This document shows, piece after piece, positions 11,957 to 22,996 of a DNA stretch of 64,000 nt. Below the pieces are notes generated by a model. It saw only the letters and a list, made by a program, of their open reading frames with translations, did not search any database and had not been told where the DNA came from. A program made the translations under genes and the position numbers. The number at the start of each line of letters is the position of its first letter. The stretch's first letter is position 1. The DNA comes from Phialocephala subalpina (Eukaryota > Ascomycota > Leotiomycetes > Helotiales > Mollisiaceae): the NCBI GenBank assembly GCA_900073065.1, contig FJOG01000038.1, positions 239,082 through 303,081 on the forward strand. The letters are read 5' to 3'.

Positions 11957-12901
11957 CTATGCCTCTAAGGCGCCCAACTCCAACCCATATTTCCTCCTCA
12001 ATCGGTACGCAAACCTAAATCGGATGTGGCCCTCAATATCTGGGCGATGGAACTGAATGGACCTATGAGGTACAGGTGTGTCGGCAGTCGGATGGAAGTT
12101 GAATCTCGACCCTCCGATTCCTTCCTCATTGAATTTTAAGTCCTTCATTGCGGACTCGAGTTCCTCGAACCAGATGGGTCCAACAGCCACGGCTCTCGTG
12201 AAAAACATTTCGAATGTACGAAGGGTGCTGGGCTTGACCTTGATCTTTTCTTGAGGGTCATTCGCGGGAGCTGTGGGTGGAGGAATGGGTGTCATGTCGA
12301 AGATCGAGGAGTGAGGAGGGCGAGTCTTTCCTTTCTCCTTGCGCTGCTTGATCAGGATGTCCGAAGATGTCGATTCCATAGCAGGCCAACTGTCTTCTTC
12401 ATTTGCGTTCGGAACAAGTGCTGCCTTTCGGTCTTGATAGTACTGATCAATGGTTGAAGCACACTCCTCCACAAGATCTTGATACAAAAATCCCATTCTC
12501 GAACCGGTCTTCTCATCAACGAACTCATCCAGAGCCTTCAAAGCCCCCTCGGCCATCTCTTTCCGCTTCAGATTGGGCATAGGTGCCGCGAATTTGGCCA
12601 AATTGACATCATCATTGATGCAGTGTAATTCACCAGCCAGTTCCTTGGCCCGCGATGCGAAGATTTGACCCTTTCTCGGATTGGGTTCAGGGAGCTTCTA
12701 AGTTGCGGAGAGGTTTTTGAACGCTTGATAGAATTGGACGATCACAGCCAAGTCACTGAAAGCCTCCCAGTCTCTCTCGAACAGGATATCTCGTTCGGTG
12801 TCGATTTGGTTGTGAAGGTCGTCGATCTTCAACCAATCGACTGCTTGTGCTGGCGTCGTTTCAGGTTGGCACACTCTCAGCATGTAGCTGAGCTGAGGAC
12901 C
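11957..12901 (-). pseudogene. truncated ipa-like family copy A, with in-frame TAG
   Basis: Read on the minus strand, similarity to the intact copy at 22997-25228 begins at GPQLSYMLRVC (about 12901) and runs to the C-terminus. About 430 N-terminal residues of the family are missing; the sequence just upstream (to 13222) is open but unrelated. A TAG at 12700-12698 interrupts the frame between DLAVIVQFYQAF and PRKGQIF, yet the same frame then stays open for 247 codons. That part has the family motif RKEKGKTRPPHSSIFD and the HicA-like end with GGSRFNF and IQFHRP. No in-frame intron removes the stop without deleting conserved residues. It is most simply a 5'-truncated pseudogene, but the long intact downstream frame is noteworthy. 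Confidence 0.7.
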
Positions 12902-13674
12902 TTCTTGTTTGGAGTCTTTGGCTGCACTTTGAGAGATGCTCGTGGGAGAATCGTCGGACTCCTCATTATGGTGCTCGAAGGCGAGGAAGGAGTTGTAAAG
13001 GTAAAGACGATGATGTAAGGGAAGCAAGGTGCGAGAGGGTTTGTGAAGTTGGGCGACATTTTCGAAAGTGGTTGGGTGCTTTGTCAAAACTGAAGCTAAC
13101 CATTCAGGGATGAATATCAGGTCCAAAGACTGATGAGCAGCAGATGAGAAGTTGACAGTTGGAAGATATATAATGGTGAAGAAGCCCTCTACATGTGACA
13201 AAAAGGCTTTCAGAGCTTTCAAAAGGCAAAAGTCATGAAGTTGAAGCCGACAATTGCAATCTAGTGCACTTCATACCTCCGGGGAAGCCCATAGGTCAAT
13301 CAAATGCAGTTACTATGACCTCAAACTTTGAAAGTGAGCTCCTCCTACCCTTGTGGCTTGACTTAGCTGAGGCGAGACGAACATGTCTGACAGAGCAAGC
13401 ACGAAAGTAGTTGTGATAGAAACATGTAAAAGAATTGGGAACATGTCACAGTTATCAGTGGTCGAGTTCACATTTCTAAATGCAGAATTCTCCCCAATCG
13501 TAGCATTTTTCCAATCTGTGTGGTTTTCTTTCCGTGTTGTATTCCCTTCCTGGTACATTCCCGACATTTCGCGGTACTATTTCCCTCTTACTATCATTAC
13601 ATTCTCGGCATTGCCCTCGCCCCTAACCCAATTTTCTTATGCTAGAATCCTAAATTGATCCACTTTCTGGTTCC
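12902..13674. other. spacer between ipa-like copies A and B
   Basis: An open minus-strand frame continues upstream of copy A to 13222 but does not resemble the family. The rest shows no gene. Confidence 0.4.
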
Positions 13675-15834
13675 TCAAATCTGGTCAAAAGAATCGAGAT
13701 CCCACCCACAGGCTCTCTTCAATCTCTGCCTATAGTACAGCAAGCGGTGCCCCTCGATCTCGTTTTCAGGATAAGGTCGATGGATAGTCACTGGTCGATC
13801 TACTATACCAGCCAGGGTATTGGTAGGGTAGTAAGTGAAAATCGATCCATGTGGATTTTCGACCCGGAAACCAAGCTCTGTCATGGCAGCTACAAAATCT
13901 GTAATGTCGACTGAACCCGTACCTTGTGACTTTCCCTTCTTGAATATAGCGCTGAACACCTCGTAAGTATCGGCTGTGACGTTGAATACTTGGCGAGGTG
14001 CAGCTGGTGTAGTCGGAGGAGTGGGTGGGCGAGCGATATCGAAGGCTGAGGAGTGTGCAGGACGACTCTTCTCCTTCTCTCTTCTCTGCTGAACGACGGA
14101 CTTGGGTGAGCGAGGATCGGCAGTCGGAATTGGTACAAAATCCTTTGCAGCTTGCTGGAGCTTAGATTTCTGCTGTTGGTAGAAGTGTACAATACTAGCT
14201 ATTGAATCCTCGACGAGATCTTCGTACAAATGGCCCAATTTGGCGCCACTTTTGTCGACAACGAATAGATCCAGAGCCTTTAGGGCTGCCTCGGTTACTC
14301 CAGGCTGCAGAAGCTTACTGATCGGAGAGGTGTACTGCAGGAGATTGAGCTTCGACTTGTGTCCATCTAATTCGATAGCCAGATTTTGGAAGTCTTTCTC
14401 AAAAACTTGACCTTTCTGGGGGTTGGTCCTCGTTGGCTTCGGTTAAGTGAGCGACTTGTGTAGGATTTCGTGGAAGCGTGCAGCCGTCGCCAAATCGCAG
14501 AATGCCTCAAATTCTACCTCCAGCATCGCCTTGTGTTCGCTAGGATAAGTCTCATGAAGAGTCTCAACTTGCTTGATCCAATGAATGGCCTTCAAGGAAC
14601 CGATCTCGACCTGGCAGAGGCGGAGCAAATACGACAACTGAGCATTATCCCGCAAAACGTCATCGGGCGCGCGGTTCATCGATACTTTGGGTAAACCAAA
14701 TTCCATGGCAGTAAGCTTACGCTCAAAGCGCTTGTTTCCCATTCCCACCTGAACGTGGCGCTTGAGATGGCGTTGAGTTCGGGAGTACTCAAAGTGAGCC
14801 GTGTTCGCTAACTCCTGACGAAGAGTCTTTCGGTAGCCTGAGTCCTTCGCATTATCCACATAAAGTTGAAGGACTTTGCACATATAGGACCAATATGCGG
14901 CTCCTTGGAGCAAATTAACGACCATCTCAAGAACAGATGCGCCGATCAATTTGTCCTCTGTCGACATCACGACTCTACCCACCTCGTCTGGGACAAGGAT
15001 TGGGCGGCTATTGTGCCACATTCGGGCGAGGTAAGTGAAGACTTCAGGCTCTGAGAGACAGAGCTCCAGGGTGTCTTCGAGATCGGCTTTTCTGTCCAAG
15101 GTTATGGCGAGAAGTTCGATCTCTGACAGCTTCTCGTCTTGGGCTGGATTTGCACCTAAAGAAAGAGTCGAGAATGCAGCAGTGGTAGACTTCTTCGACT
15201 TGGATCGCTTTTTGCTGGTTTGGGCGGTTGATCCGTCGTCCATAATGACATCGATCAAGATGCTGAGAATCTGTATTGCGGAGACTTGTCTCTCCATAAT
15301 CAACAGTCCAAGTGCCGTTGGAACAAGGTACCCAATCTCCTTGGCCTGGTCGATAGTACTTTTTTGCTCGGCAGGAAGTACTGCTGGGACTGCAAAAACT
15401 TCTCCGTACTTCCCTTGGGGATGGAACATCATGAGGCCCTCCTCATATGGATTCGTAACGAGCTCATTTGCATGGACTCTGTTCCTGATAACTTCAGCAT
15501 CGCCAAGGCTACCGTTGCTGCCAGCAACGTATTGTTCGTGTAGGCAATTCATTGCTCTATACCTCAAAATGTCTAGCAGGGGTTTGGGTCCTGACTTGGC
15601 GAGATCTTGTATGTTCCATTCTGGCAGCAGCTTAGAAGGCTTTCCCAGAGATGTGTCTCCAATGGTCTTCAGCATACGACCCTTGGCGAAGCAGGTTTCT
15701 ACTGCCCTTATGCGTTGACTCTCATCGTAAGATCTCCATTTTGGCTCGATGCTCTCTTGATTCGGCTCGTATTTGACCTTGAGGTTGCCGTGCCAGCGCT
15801 TTAAGTCATTATGGTCGAATTGTGCCGCCGCCAT
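13675..15834 (-). CDS. ipa-like family copy B, full length but interrupted by in-frame TAA
   Basis: One frame runs from the ATG at 15834 to 13675, about 718 codons, matching the intact 743-residue copy C along its length. Shared blocks include LLPEWN...GPKPLLDILRYRAM, the LSYLLRLC motif, RREKEKSRPAHSSAFD and a C-terminal HicA-like segment (ITDFVAAMTELGF, GSIFTYYP, VTIHRPYP, WDLDSF). A single TAA at 14445-14443 splits it after 463 codons, in the linker before the C-terminal third. The frame on both sides is the same. Candidate introns across the stop are too short or shift the frame. I know this multicopy family only under the automatic label 'ipa protein'; its function is unknown. Options are a recent nonsense pseudogene, a C-terminally truncated 463-residue product, or readthrough. 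Confidence 0.7.
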
Positions 15835-17623
15835 TGTGTCTTACGTCGTATTAGCTAGTGATCGATTGCAGACCGAAATGAGGGGAGTAGTGATATGGGA
15901 AAGGCCTCGATATATATTGTGTATGAACGGAGGTACATTGTTGTGACTTACATGGAACCTCAGAAGGCCAAAGAAGATTGGAGGTAGTCGACGGTTGGTT
16001 GTTCATGAAATATCCAAAACTGCAGAGATATTAGTCTATGGTGCAATCTATGTACTACTCAAGGTTTCTTACATTGATCTGCGCTGGGCAAGGGCTGCGA
16101 AATGAATCCAAAAGTATCCTTGTGGATGGGTGCGATGATGCGAAGTATGTGCTGGAAGATGATGGTTGCTAGAGATTCACGAGAAGATCTCAAGTAGATG
16201 GAGGAGGAGAAGGTTATCTAGAGGAGGCGGAAGTAATGAGGCTGGGGCAGGTCAGAGCCTTACCATTGTACAATGTCGGGCGTTGCTCTGGATATCATAG
16301 GCGCAAACCTATATTTATCATAGAACGTACGATCAGGTCGAAAATCCTCCAGCGAGTCAAACTACACCAAAAAAAGTGCCCGAAGTTTCGAAGAGGTTAT
16401 GGCAACTATCAAGACGACATTGCTCATAATTGTCGGCGGAACGGTCGAAACCACGCCGAGAGCAGAGAACGTCGGATATAGAGCCTTGGTAGATATTGTT
16501 TTGGCGGCAGATCGAAGCAAGGAACCTATTGTCAAATTCCCATAGGTATTTTGTTGACAGCTTGAATGATTACAACGACGTTTGGAATGGAGGGAGGCTT
16601 CCTTGCTACCCGGGAGCAGAGAATACGATAGAGACCGTCTCCTGCTGATCTGCAAGTCTCTCTCACACAGCCCCTCCAGGCCCTTAAAGACTGGTATCTC
16701 TGACTGATTCTCGAGTAGCAGATGCTCTAGGAGACGCACGTCGACTGCTCTCATCAAGTTGCGCCACGAGCTCCTCGATCCTAGCCTACGTACGAGTCGC
16801 AGATTCTTCACGCTGTTGAAAGACTTTGGTGTCATAGAGGACGACAGAGGAAGCCACCGACGAGAACTTCCAGCATAAAGATTTAAATAATATTATATGG
16901 ACGATATATGTAGTACATCATGGGTCGTCTGCTGCTGGACGTTGTTCGTCGTCAATCCTTCCGGTGGAGAAGCCGTGAAGCTCGAGTTTCTACACCTGAA
17001 GGGCAATCATCTCTATTGAGACAAACGGCTGTATGCATATACATCATTGGATGTCCAGAAAGGGTGGGCAGGACTTAAACACTATATTTTACTTCGAGGT
17101 GTCGTCTCGTCTGGCCAGACTCACTTTCGATGGCCTCCAAAGCTCGACAACACTTCACGATTGTGAAGCCATTTATTTACGAACCTCACAAACGGTCAAG
17201 GATGCGTTACGTCAGTATCAAAAGTCTCCTTCTAGGAGTATGCAGTCTATTTAAACTGCGTGGTCGCTGGTATTGCTGCTTTCCATAGTGTTATTGCGGA
17301 GTGCTGATTTCCCGATTAGGCAATTCGTAAACGCCTCGCGTAAGTGAGTCGCCCCTGGAATCGAGACCCTTTTCTTCCCTTCCTTCTTCTTATTGGAGCT
17401 CTTGCTGCCCGCGAAGTTCCTGATCTGTTGTTCGTGCTTTTGAGCCCCTTTTAAATAGGTACGTCGAAGCTTTTAAAATATGCTTGACAATCATAGAAAC
17501 ACGTTGAATCCAAACACGATCAGAAGATATTTGATTGATGTCATGCTTCCATACCCGCACCGGTATGCCAAACACCCTCCTAAATATATACAGCAGAATT
17601 TCAACACCCGCCCCCGAAAATTG
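15835..17623. other. intergenic, no gene recognised
   Basis: Upstream flank of copy B and 3' flank of the polygalacturonase. A 157-codon minus-strand frame (16835-16362) has no recognisable motif and no homologue I can name. Confidence 0.45.
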
Positions 17624-18847
17624 TCATCCAGAAGCACCACTCGTACAAGTCACCCCCGGCGTGCTATCAATACTCGCACAAAGGTACTCCGCAGTCCCAC
17701 TGGGAGGCTTGACAGACCACCCACTCAAGTACACATCACAAGTCCCATCTGCCGGGCAATCCAGATTCGCAATGACCGGCTCATACTTCGTACTCGTCGT
17801 GCCCTTGAAATTCTTGAAGTAGACGTCGGTGATTGATCCTGAGCCGGGATTCGATGCACAGTACGTAGCATCTTCTCCGTAACAGCTCTGAATCTGAGCA
17901 GCATAATCACAGCCTGTCACTGTAACAGTATCCCAGGTGACGTTGCTGACGGTCGCGGTTCCGTATCCACCGGGGTACAGTTTGATGCCTACAGCCTTCG
18001 TCGAGGATACCATCGTCGCGTTGTAGACGTATACATTCGATACTACATCAGAGCCTGATTTCCCCAGACTTCCGACCGAGAGACCATGGGAGCCGGTGCA
18101 GGTAATTCCAGAGACAGAGACATAGTCAGCTCCTGGTTTGAAAGCGACGCAATCATCGTCGTTGGTCACAGCTACATTCGTGATAGTCACGTAGCTTGCT
18201 GGTCCTATATCCCACCCATCCGTGTTCTTGGCCGCATTGCTAGAGCTCGATGTGGCGGTGAGAGTGATGTCGGAGTAGGCGATGTTCTTCGAATCTCCAG
18301 CTGCAGAATGGAAGACGTTTGGTGCGTTCTGGAACTTGAGGTTTGAAACTGAGATGCCACTGGACCCTGTGATGTACATGAGCGTCGGTCTTGCGTAGCT
18401 TGTGTTGGTAGCGAAGTAATCCCATGCTGCTTGCCCGTTCCCATCCACGAGGCCTGTTCCAGTAACAGACCGTATCTTGGCAGTTGTGATGTCTGACACG
18501 AGAAAGATTGCCTTCTTTCCCTCCCAATAGGTCAGGTCATCTGAAGCTTTAAGAGTACCTTCGATTTGGAAGTCGCAGTTGGTGCATCCTGCAAATGAGA
18601 GAGTTGACCTGATGGCGTAGGTTTTGCCTGCAGGAATGACGATTGTTCCTCCATTTCCACAGCTTGCGATTGCCGATTCTATGGCAGGGACATCGTCAGT
18701 TCCGGCATTCGCTGCGGATGATGGTGTGCAAATAGCTCGTTTTCCATTGACGTGAGTTACATCTCCTCTCACTGGGGTACCTCGAGCACTGACGATGGAA
18801 ACAAATGAGAGAAACAAGAGGACCAAAGTTTGCAAGAAGTTCGACAT
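17624..18847 (-). CDS. GH28 exo-polygalacturonase-type pectinase, secreted
   Basis: A single exon encodes 407 residues. I start at the ATG at 18847 rather than 18913 because it places a clean signal peptide (MSNFLQTLVLLFLSFVSIVSA) first. GH28 parallel beta-helix signatures are present: NTDGWD (208-213), DDD at 230-232, SHGLSVGSLG (253-262) and KLYPGG (289-294). Asp210, Asp231/232 and His254 match the usual catalytic residues. The SHGLSVGS and GIKLYPGG versions, instead of HGLSIGSVGG and RIKT, point to the exo-acting/xylogalacturonan-side branch rather than endo-polygalacturonase. Predicted to hydrolyse alpha-1,4-linked galacturonic acid from pectin outside the cell. A divergent pectin methylesterase starts 928 bp away. 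Confidence 0.93.
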   Translation of the reverse strand: MSNFLQTLVLLFLSFVSIVSARGTPVRGDVTHVNGKRAICTPSSAANAGTDDVPAIESAIASCGNGGTIVIPAGKTYAIRSTLSFAGCTNCDFQIEGTLKASDDLTYWEGKKAIFLVSDITTAKIRSVTGTGLVDGNGQAAWDYFATNTSYARPTLMYITGSSGISVSNLKFQNAPNVFHSAAGDSKNIAYSDITLTATSSSSNAAKNTDGWDIGPASYVTITNVAVTNDDDCVAFKPGADYVSVSGITCTGSHGLSVGSLGKSGSDVVSNVYVYNATMVSSTKAVGIKLYPGGYGTATVSNVTWDTVTVTGCDYAAQIQSCYGEDATYCASNPGSGSITDVYFKNFKGTTSTKYEPVIANLDCPADGTCDVYLSGWSVKPPSGTAEYLCASIDSTPGVTCTSGASG

Positions 18848-19774
18848 CTTGTTTGCCACGCAAGCAAATGAGCCAACGGAAAACGAATGTCTTAGGAAAT
18901 GGATTCTCAGCAAACAAGCTCAAGTCCTGATATAAGTAGAGCAACTCTACTCCTTGGTAGGTTTCAAGTATACGATAAGTTTCTCCGCTTTCCTGCTCGC
19001 ATCACCATATTGCTCCGAGGTTCATCTGATGCCGCTTTGCATCGTCCGTTCCTGGAGATCATAAGTGGATTAATTATCTAGGCCGAACATGCACTGCACT
19101 CGTTTTCCTCTAGCTTTTGCTGCATGAAGAAAGGCAGATTGATTCGGTACTCCTTTTTCCATGTATCATGTTCGTGGAAGGAGACGTGAATAAAGATCTG
19201 CGAGCCCGTTTTTCATCTCCCCAGATTCTCGGGGCGTTCCTTCATCGGCAATGGTTGCCGGCTCACGCGAAACTTTCTGGGCCAAATTCAATCAGCCTGA
19301 AACCGGTCGCACATCGGATGAGTTGAAACACCGAAACAACCCATTCGCTTGGGGAGTGCGGGGATGTGACGACAACGAATTGGTCGAAGCTGCGTGAGAT
19401 AAATTTGAAGATGTTTCGTTCAGGAATAGGGGGTTCCAAATGCGGGGCAAGTGTATTTCTCCGAAACGTTCTTCTTTCGTAAGCAAGAGGAGACATTTGT
19501 TGAATTGGCTCAAATCTAAAAGCTCGCATCGTTCAATGGTGTGAAGTGGGTGGCTTGGCTTACCATGGGAGGCGTAAGACGTCCAACAAAAAGAAGGAAA
19601 TCCAGCAATCTCCTCCAAACCAGAGCGTTCGTCCTCAATTGCATGGCAGCTTGGCGAGGCGATGTGTGAGTTAGGATCTGGAAGCTTGAGAGCATTAAAA
19701 GGGATGCTATGCTCATGAGTCTTGAGTTCTGATCATCACCTTTGCCCTTCAAAAAGCGTTCGTTATCTTCTAAA
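18848..19774. promoter_or_regulatory. shared divergent promoter region of two pectin genes, with possible CreA/CRE1 sites
   Basis: This 927-bp stretch lies between the two divergent starts. Three copies of the carbon-repressor consensus SYGGRG are present: CCCCAG at 19219-19224 (reverse strand CTGGGG), GCGGGG at 19358-19363 and GCGGGG at 19442-19447. Repression of pectinase genes by CreA/CRE1 is established in ascomycetes; occupancy here is inference, and a hexamer this degenerate also occurs by chance. No conserved frame was found. Confidence 0.35.
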
Positions 19775-21032
19775 ATGCTGTTGAACCACTTGCACTCATT
19801 TTTACTTCTCCCATCACTGGTGGCACTTGGCCAGAGTCTTGCCATTCAAAAAGGACAGCGCGCACTTCAAGCCCAAGCGGCTGTCTCGAGGTTCAAGGCA
19901 CGAGTGCAACATCGGGACAGTACTCCTCACTCAGCTCTGCCGTCGCAGCTCTAGGTTCTGGATCAGATGATGCATGCATTTTTATTTATGCAGGAACCTA
20001 CGAAGAGCAAGTATCGATTGAGTATGAAGGGAACCTCACCATCTATGGGTACACGAGCGAGTAAGTTCAGAGGCTGTTCCCAACTTCAAATCATGATCTA
20101 ACAATGGACGCAGCACTTCCAGCTACTCGAGCAACGAAGTTACAATCTCCAGCTCCCAGTCATCGGCGGAAGCGGGCACGTTAGATGACAGCTCTGCCGT
20201 AAACTTTGCAAGTGATGGAATCAACATCTACAATATCAACTTTGAAAACACCTTCGGTACGGCTTCTCAGGTAGGTTTTCCGTTTCGTTGGCCAAGAATC
20301 AATGGAACTGATTCTCGGCACTAGGCTGTTGCAGTCACTGCCAACGGAGACTCGCAGGGCTTCTATGGCTGCCAGTTCATAGGCTGGCAAGATACGTTGT
20401 ATTCGAAGGCAGGTAATCAATACTACAAAAGTTGCTACATTGAGGGTAAGTTTCACAAGATTTTTAACTCCAAGTTGATTTTTTTCATTCCTGACAATAC
20501 CGCAGGAGCAACAGACTTCATCTTCGGAGATGCTGCAGCTTGGTTCGATTCTTGTAAGCACCCCAAGACCCGAATGTAAGCATACAGAGACTGACACCAA
20601 ACAGGCGATATCGCAGCGAAGAAAGCTGGAGCAGCCATAACAGCAAATAGCAGGACTCTCTCAACAGACGATGCATGGTACGTCTTCGACAGCTGCAACG
20701 TCGATGCAGCTTCTGGCTACTCGCTTGAAGGAGAGGTATATCTTGGCAGACCTTGGAGAGTGCTCGCTCGAGTGATGTTCCAGAGCTCTGTTTTGTCGAA
20801 TATCATCAATGCTGCGGGGTGGACGACTATGGCGGACAATGCAACGCCGTGAGTACCCCTCTTTTGTGGATAATGCGGTCACGTACTGACCGTTAGCAGG
20901 GTCTTTGAGGAGTTTAACAATAGTGGTGATGGATCAGATACATCGGACAGGGAGTACACGACGACTGCGACGGCGGCTGTGACCCAGTCAGAGCTTTGGG
21001 GAGATGCTAGTTGGATTGATGCCACTTACTAA
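19775..21032 (+). CDS. pectin methylesterase (CE8), secreted; apparent frameshift after signal peptide
   Basis: Six exons with introns 20061-20113, 20271-20324, 20446-20505, 20554-20604 and 20849-20899, all GTAAG/GTAGG/GTGAG to AG. Family motifs: GTYEEQVSIEY, NFENTFGTASQ, YGCQFIGWQDTLYS, TDFIFGDAAAWF (catalytic Asp in the DFIFG block) and YLGRPWR. The enzyme removes methyl groups from pectin, making it accessible to the neighbouring polygalacturonase. The ATG at 19775 opens a good signal peptide (LLNHLHSFLLLPSLVALGQSLA), but the mature domain begins in another frame (ARTSSPSG, from 19858). The break maps to the A-run at 19848-19852. One base is missing there relative to an open gene, or the assembly is wrong. 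The rest of the catalytic domain is intact. Confidence 0.85.
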
Positions 21033-22996
21033 GGAGGAGAGTTCTTTTCTCATGTACATATTGGATGATATCCATTCCTTGTAGATTATGTTCTATGATA
21101 TCTTTCCCGAACATCTCTCTCCACAATATCAGCTCGCTGCAATGTTCCGAGGAACAATGGTTGCAATTTCAAACTCGACTTCAGAAGCTCGTCCGAAGTT
21201 TCTTGAAGGCCGGTCATCGGAGTCACTCGTAAATTCATGGCGTGACATCAGCGTCCGCATCTCCTTCACAACATGGCGTGTTCTCCCATTCGCCGGACAT
21301 CTTTGTCGGTCTGAGGGGCTCGCTTGCTAAACTCGAATCGCATTTGATACCCACTCGACAGAAACCGACACGCATTCAGGGGGCACATAATTCACTAAGC
21401 GAGAATTGATCATGCATGAAATGCCGAATTTGGAAGTTAGCGTCATGAGCCCTCAATGGTATTCCTATGGAAAATCGAGCACAATGCATCTTAGAAGGAT
21501 TAGCAATTTGTGGAAGGAGTATTTCGATGTTGGTATAATTCGTTGTTGAAGAATTTGGTAATGCATAGATAAATGACTTCGCAACGATCAAGTGTTTCCC
21601 AAGCTTAACGGAGCAAAATCAATACTGGTTGTCAGCTAATATGACATTCATGAAAGTTCCATCTTTCCCGGTGCCAGAGCGCAGCATCCAGAGGTGTATA
21701 TGTATATTCGTTGCCGCCCTAGCATGTGTGGGAATATTTCAGACCTTCACCTCCCCAACTGGCCGGCCAAAAACCCGTTTTGGGCGGACGACACTTGGCA
21801 GTCCTTGACTTCTGCTGTAACAGATTATGCCCTTCGCCATCTCCTCCTGGAATTGCCGATCTTGATTCCTTCTGTATGTCCTCCTCGACCAAGACATGTG
21901 CTGCCAAGGCATTCTCGACGCTTGAGGTATTCGCGGATCGTAGGGGGGATCGAGAGGCTCGGAGCAGGACAACCCACCACAACAGTTGACGTATAGCCTT
22001 TTGGATATCCGTTACTCATACAAAAATTAGCTATAGCCTCCTTAGATCTTTTTGAATTGGCCGTGGAACAGCAGTGTGTCGTAGGCAGAGCTTCGGTGTG
22101 TTCCTCTTCCCTACATACCTCCAACCAAGTAGTCTTCTTCACTTCAAACGTCGTGGCTGCCGTGGCCCAAGAGGTACTCGTAGGAACCTGGTATTACGCT
22201 CCTCCCTTCGATGCACCATTACCATAGTGCCTATGATCTATTCCACAGCTAGTATTCTCTACTCCTTGAGCTCATCACCGCCACTCCGCCGGCTCTCGTG
22301 ATCACTGTGGTCTTGATTGATGCTCTGACCTTACTAGAGCTTCGCAGACGTTTTCTTCGGTCCTTGGAATCTTTGGTTTGGTATTGTAGGCGTACGTTCT
22401 GTGGCAGTGGAATTTTACGTTGAGGAAGTCCAAGAGAATATCAGGTACTCTGGGATACTGCCCAGGGGTCTTGAACCGTTCTCCTCACCTTCTCCAGGAC
22501 CGCAGCCTCGTCTCATATCACAACTTCCGCCCTCTTCGATGGACATCCTCGGGCACTGATCTAGCTGGTTTCTAGACTAGTTCGGGTAGAATGCGCTCAA
22601 TTGCGCATTGTGATTCCCAAGTTGAACGCGGCTAGCCCGCTCATTGGCCTATTTAATCCAGACCTCGTACCATTCGACCGCAACCTTTTCATATTAAGTC
22701 CTCCACCACCTTCTTCCCGATCACAACATACAGTCACTTGCTGTACAACACATACTTGATACTCTAGTCTCCTCATTGTACGTTCTGTATTCTAGAAGAA
22801 CCACCAGTTTCGCAGCCTCGAGAAATCTCCAACAATCAGAGCTCGAGATCCCTTCCACAAACACATTCTGCATCTTCCTTTCCCTTCCTTCGCGCCCAGC
22901 GAACTTCAACATCACCTTTCGGAACGCGAGCGAAGCGCCCTCGTCGATCTCCAAGTGTTTTTGGATTCTTTCACAGCTTTCGCCCTTGATCCAACA
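21033..22996. other. intergenic, no gene recognised
   Basis: Almost 2 kb between the methylesterase stop and ipa-like copy C. Short frames near 21720-22140 overlap on both strands and look like noise. The CT-rich stretch from about 22680 is probably the promoter and 5' leader of copy C. Confidence 0.45.

Noticed and set aside
12690..12750. A 48-nt intron ending at the TAG of ipa-like copy A.
   Set aside because: It would delete residues conserved in the intact copy (DLAVIV block), so the segment is coding.
14400..14470. An intron removing the TAA of ipa-like copy B (GTCGCT...CCCCAG, 40 nt).
   Set aside because: The donor is non-consensus, the length is 40 nt and splicing shifts the frame into an early stop.
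16362..16835. 157-codon minus-strand frame.
   Set aside because: No recognisable motif, no splice context and no paralogue in the window; could be chance.
21694..22142. Cluster of 75-105 codon frames on both strands.
   Set aside because: Mutual shadows in G+C-balanced DNA with no family resemblance.
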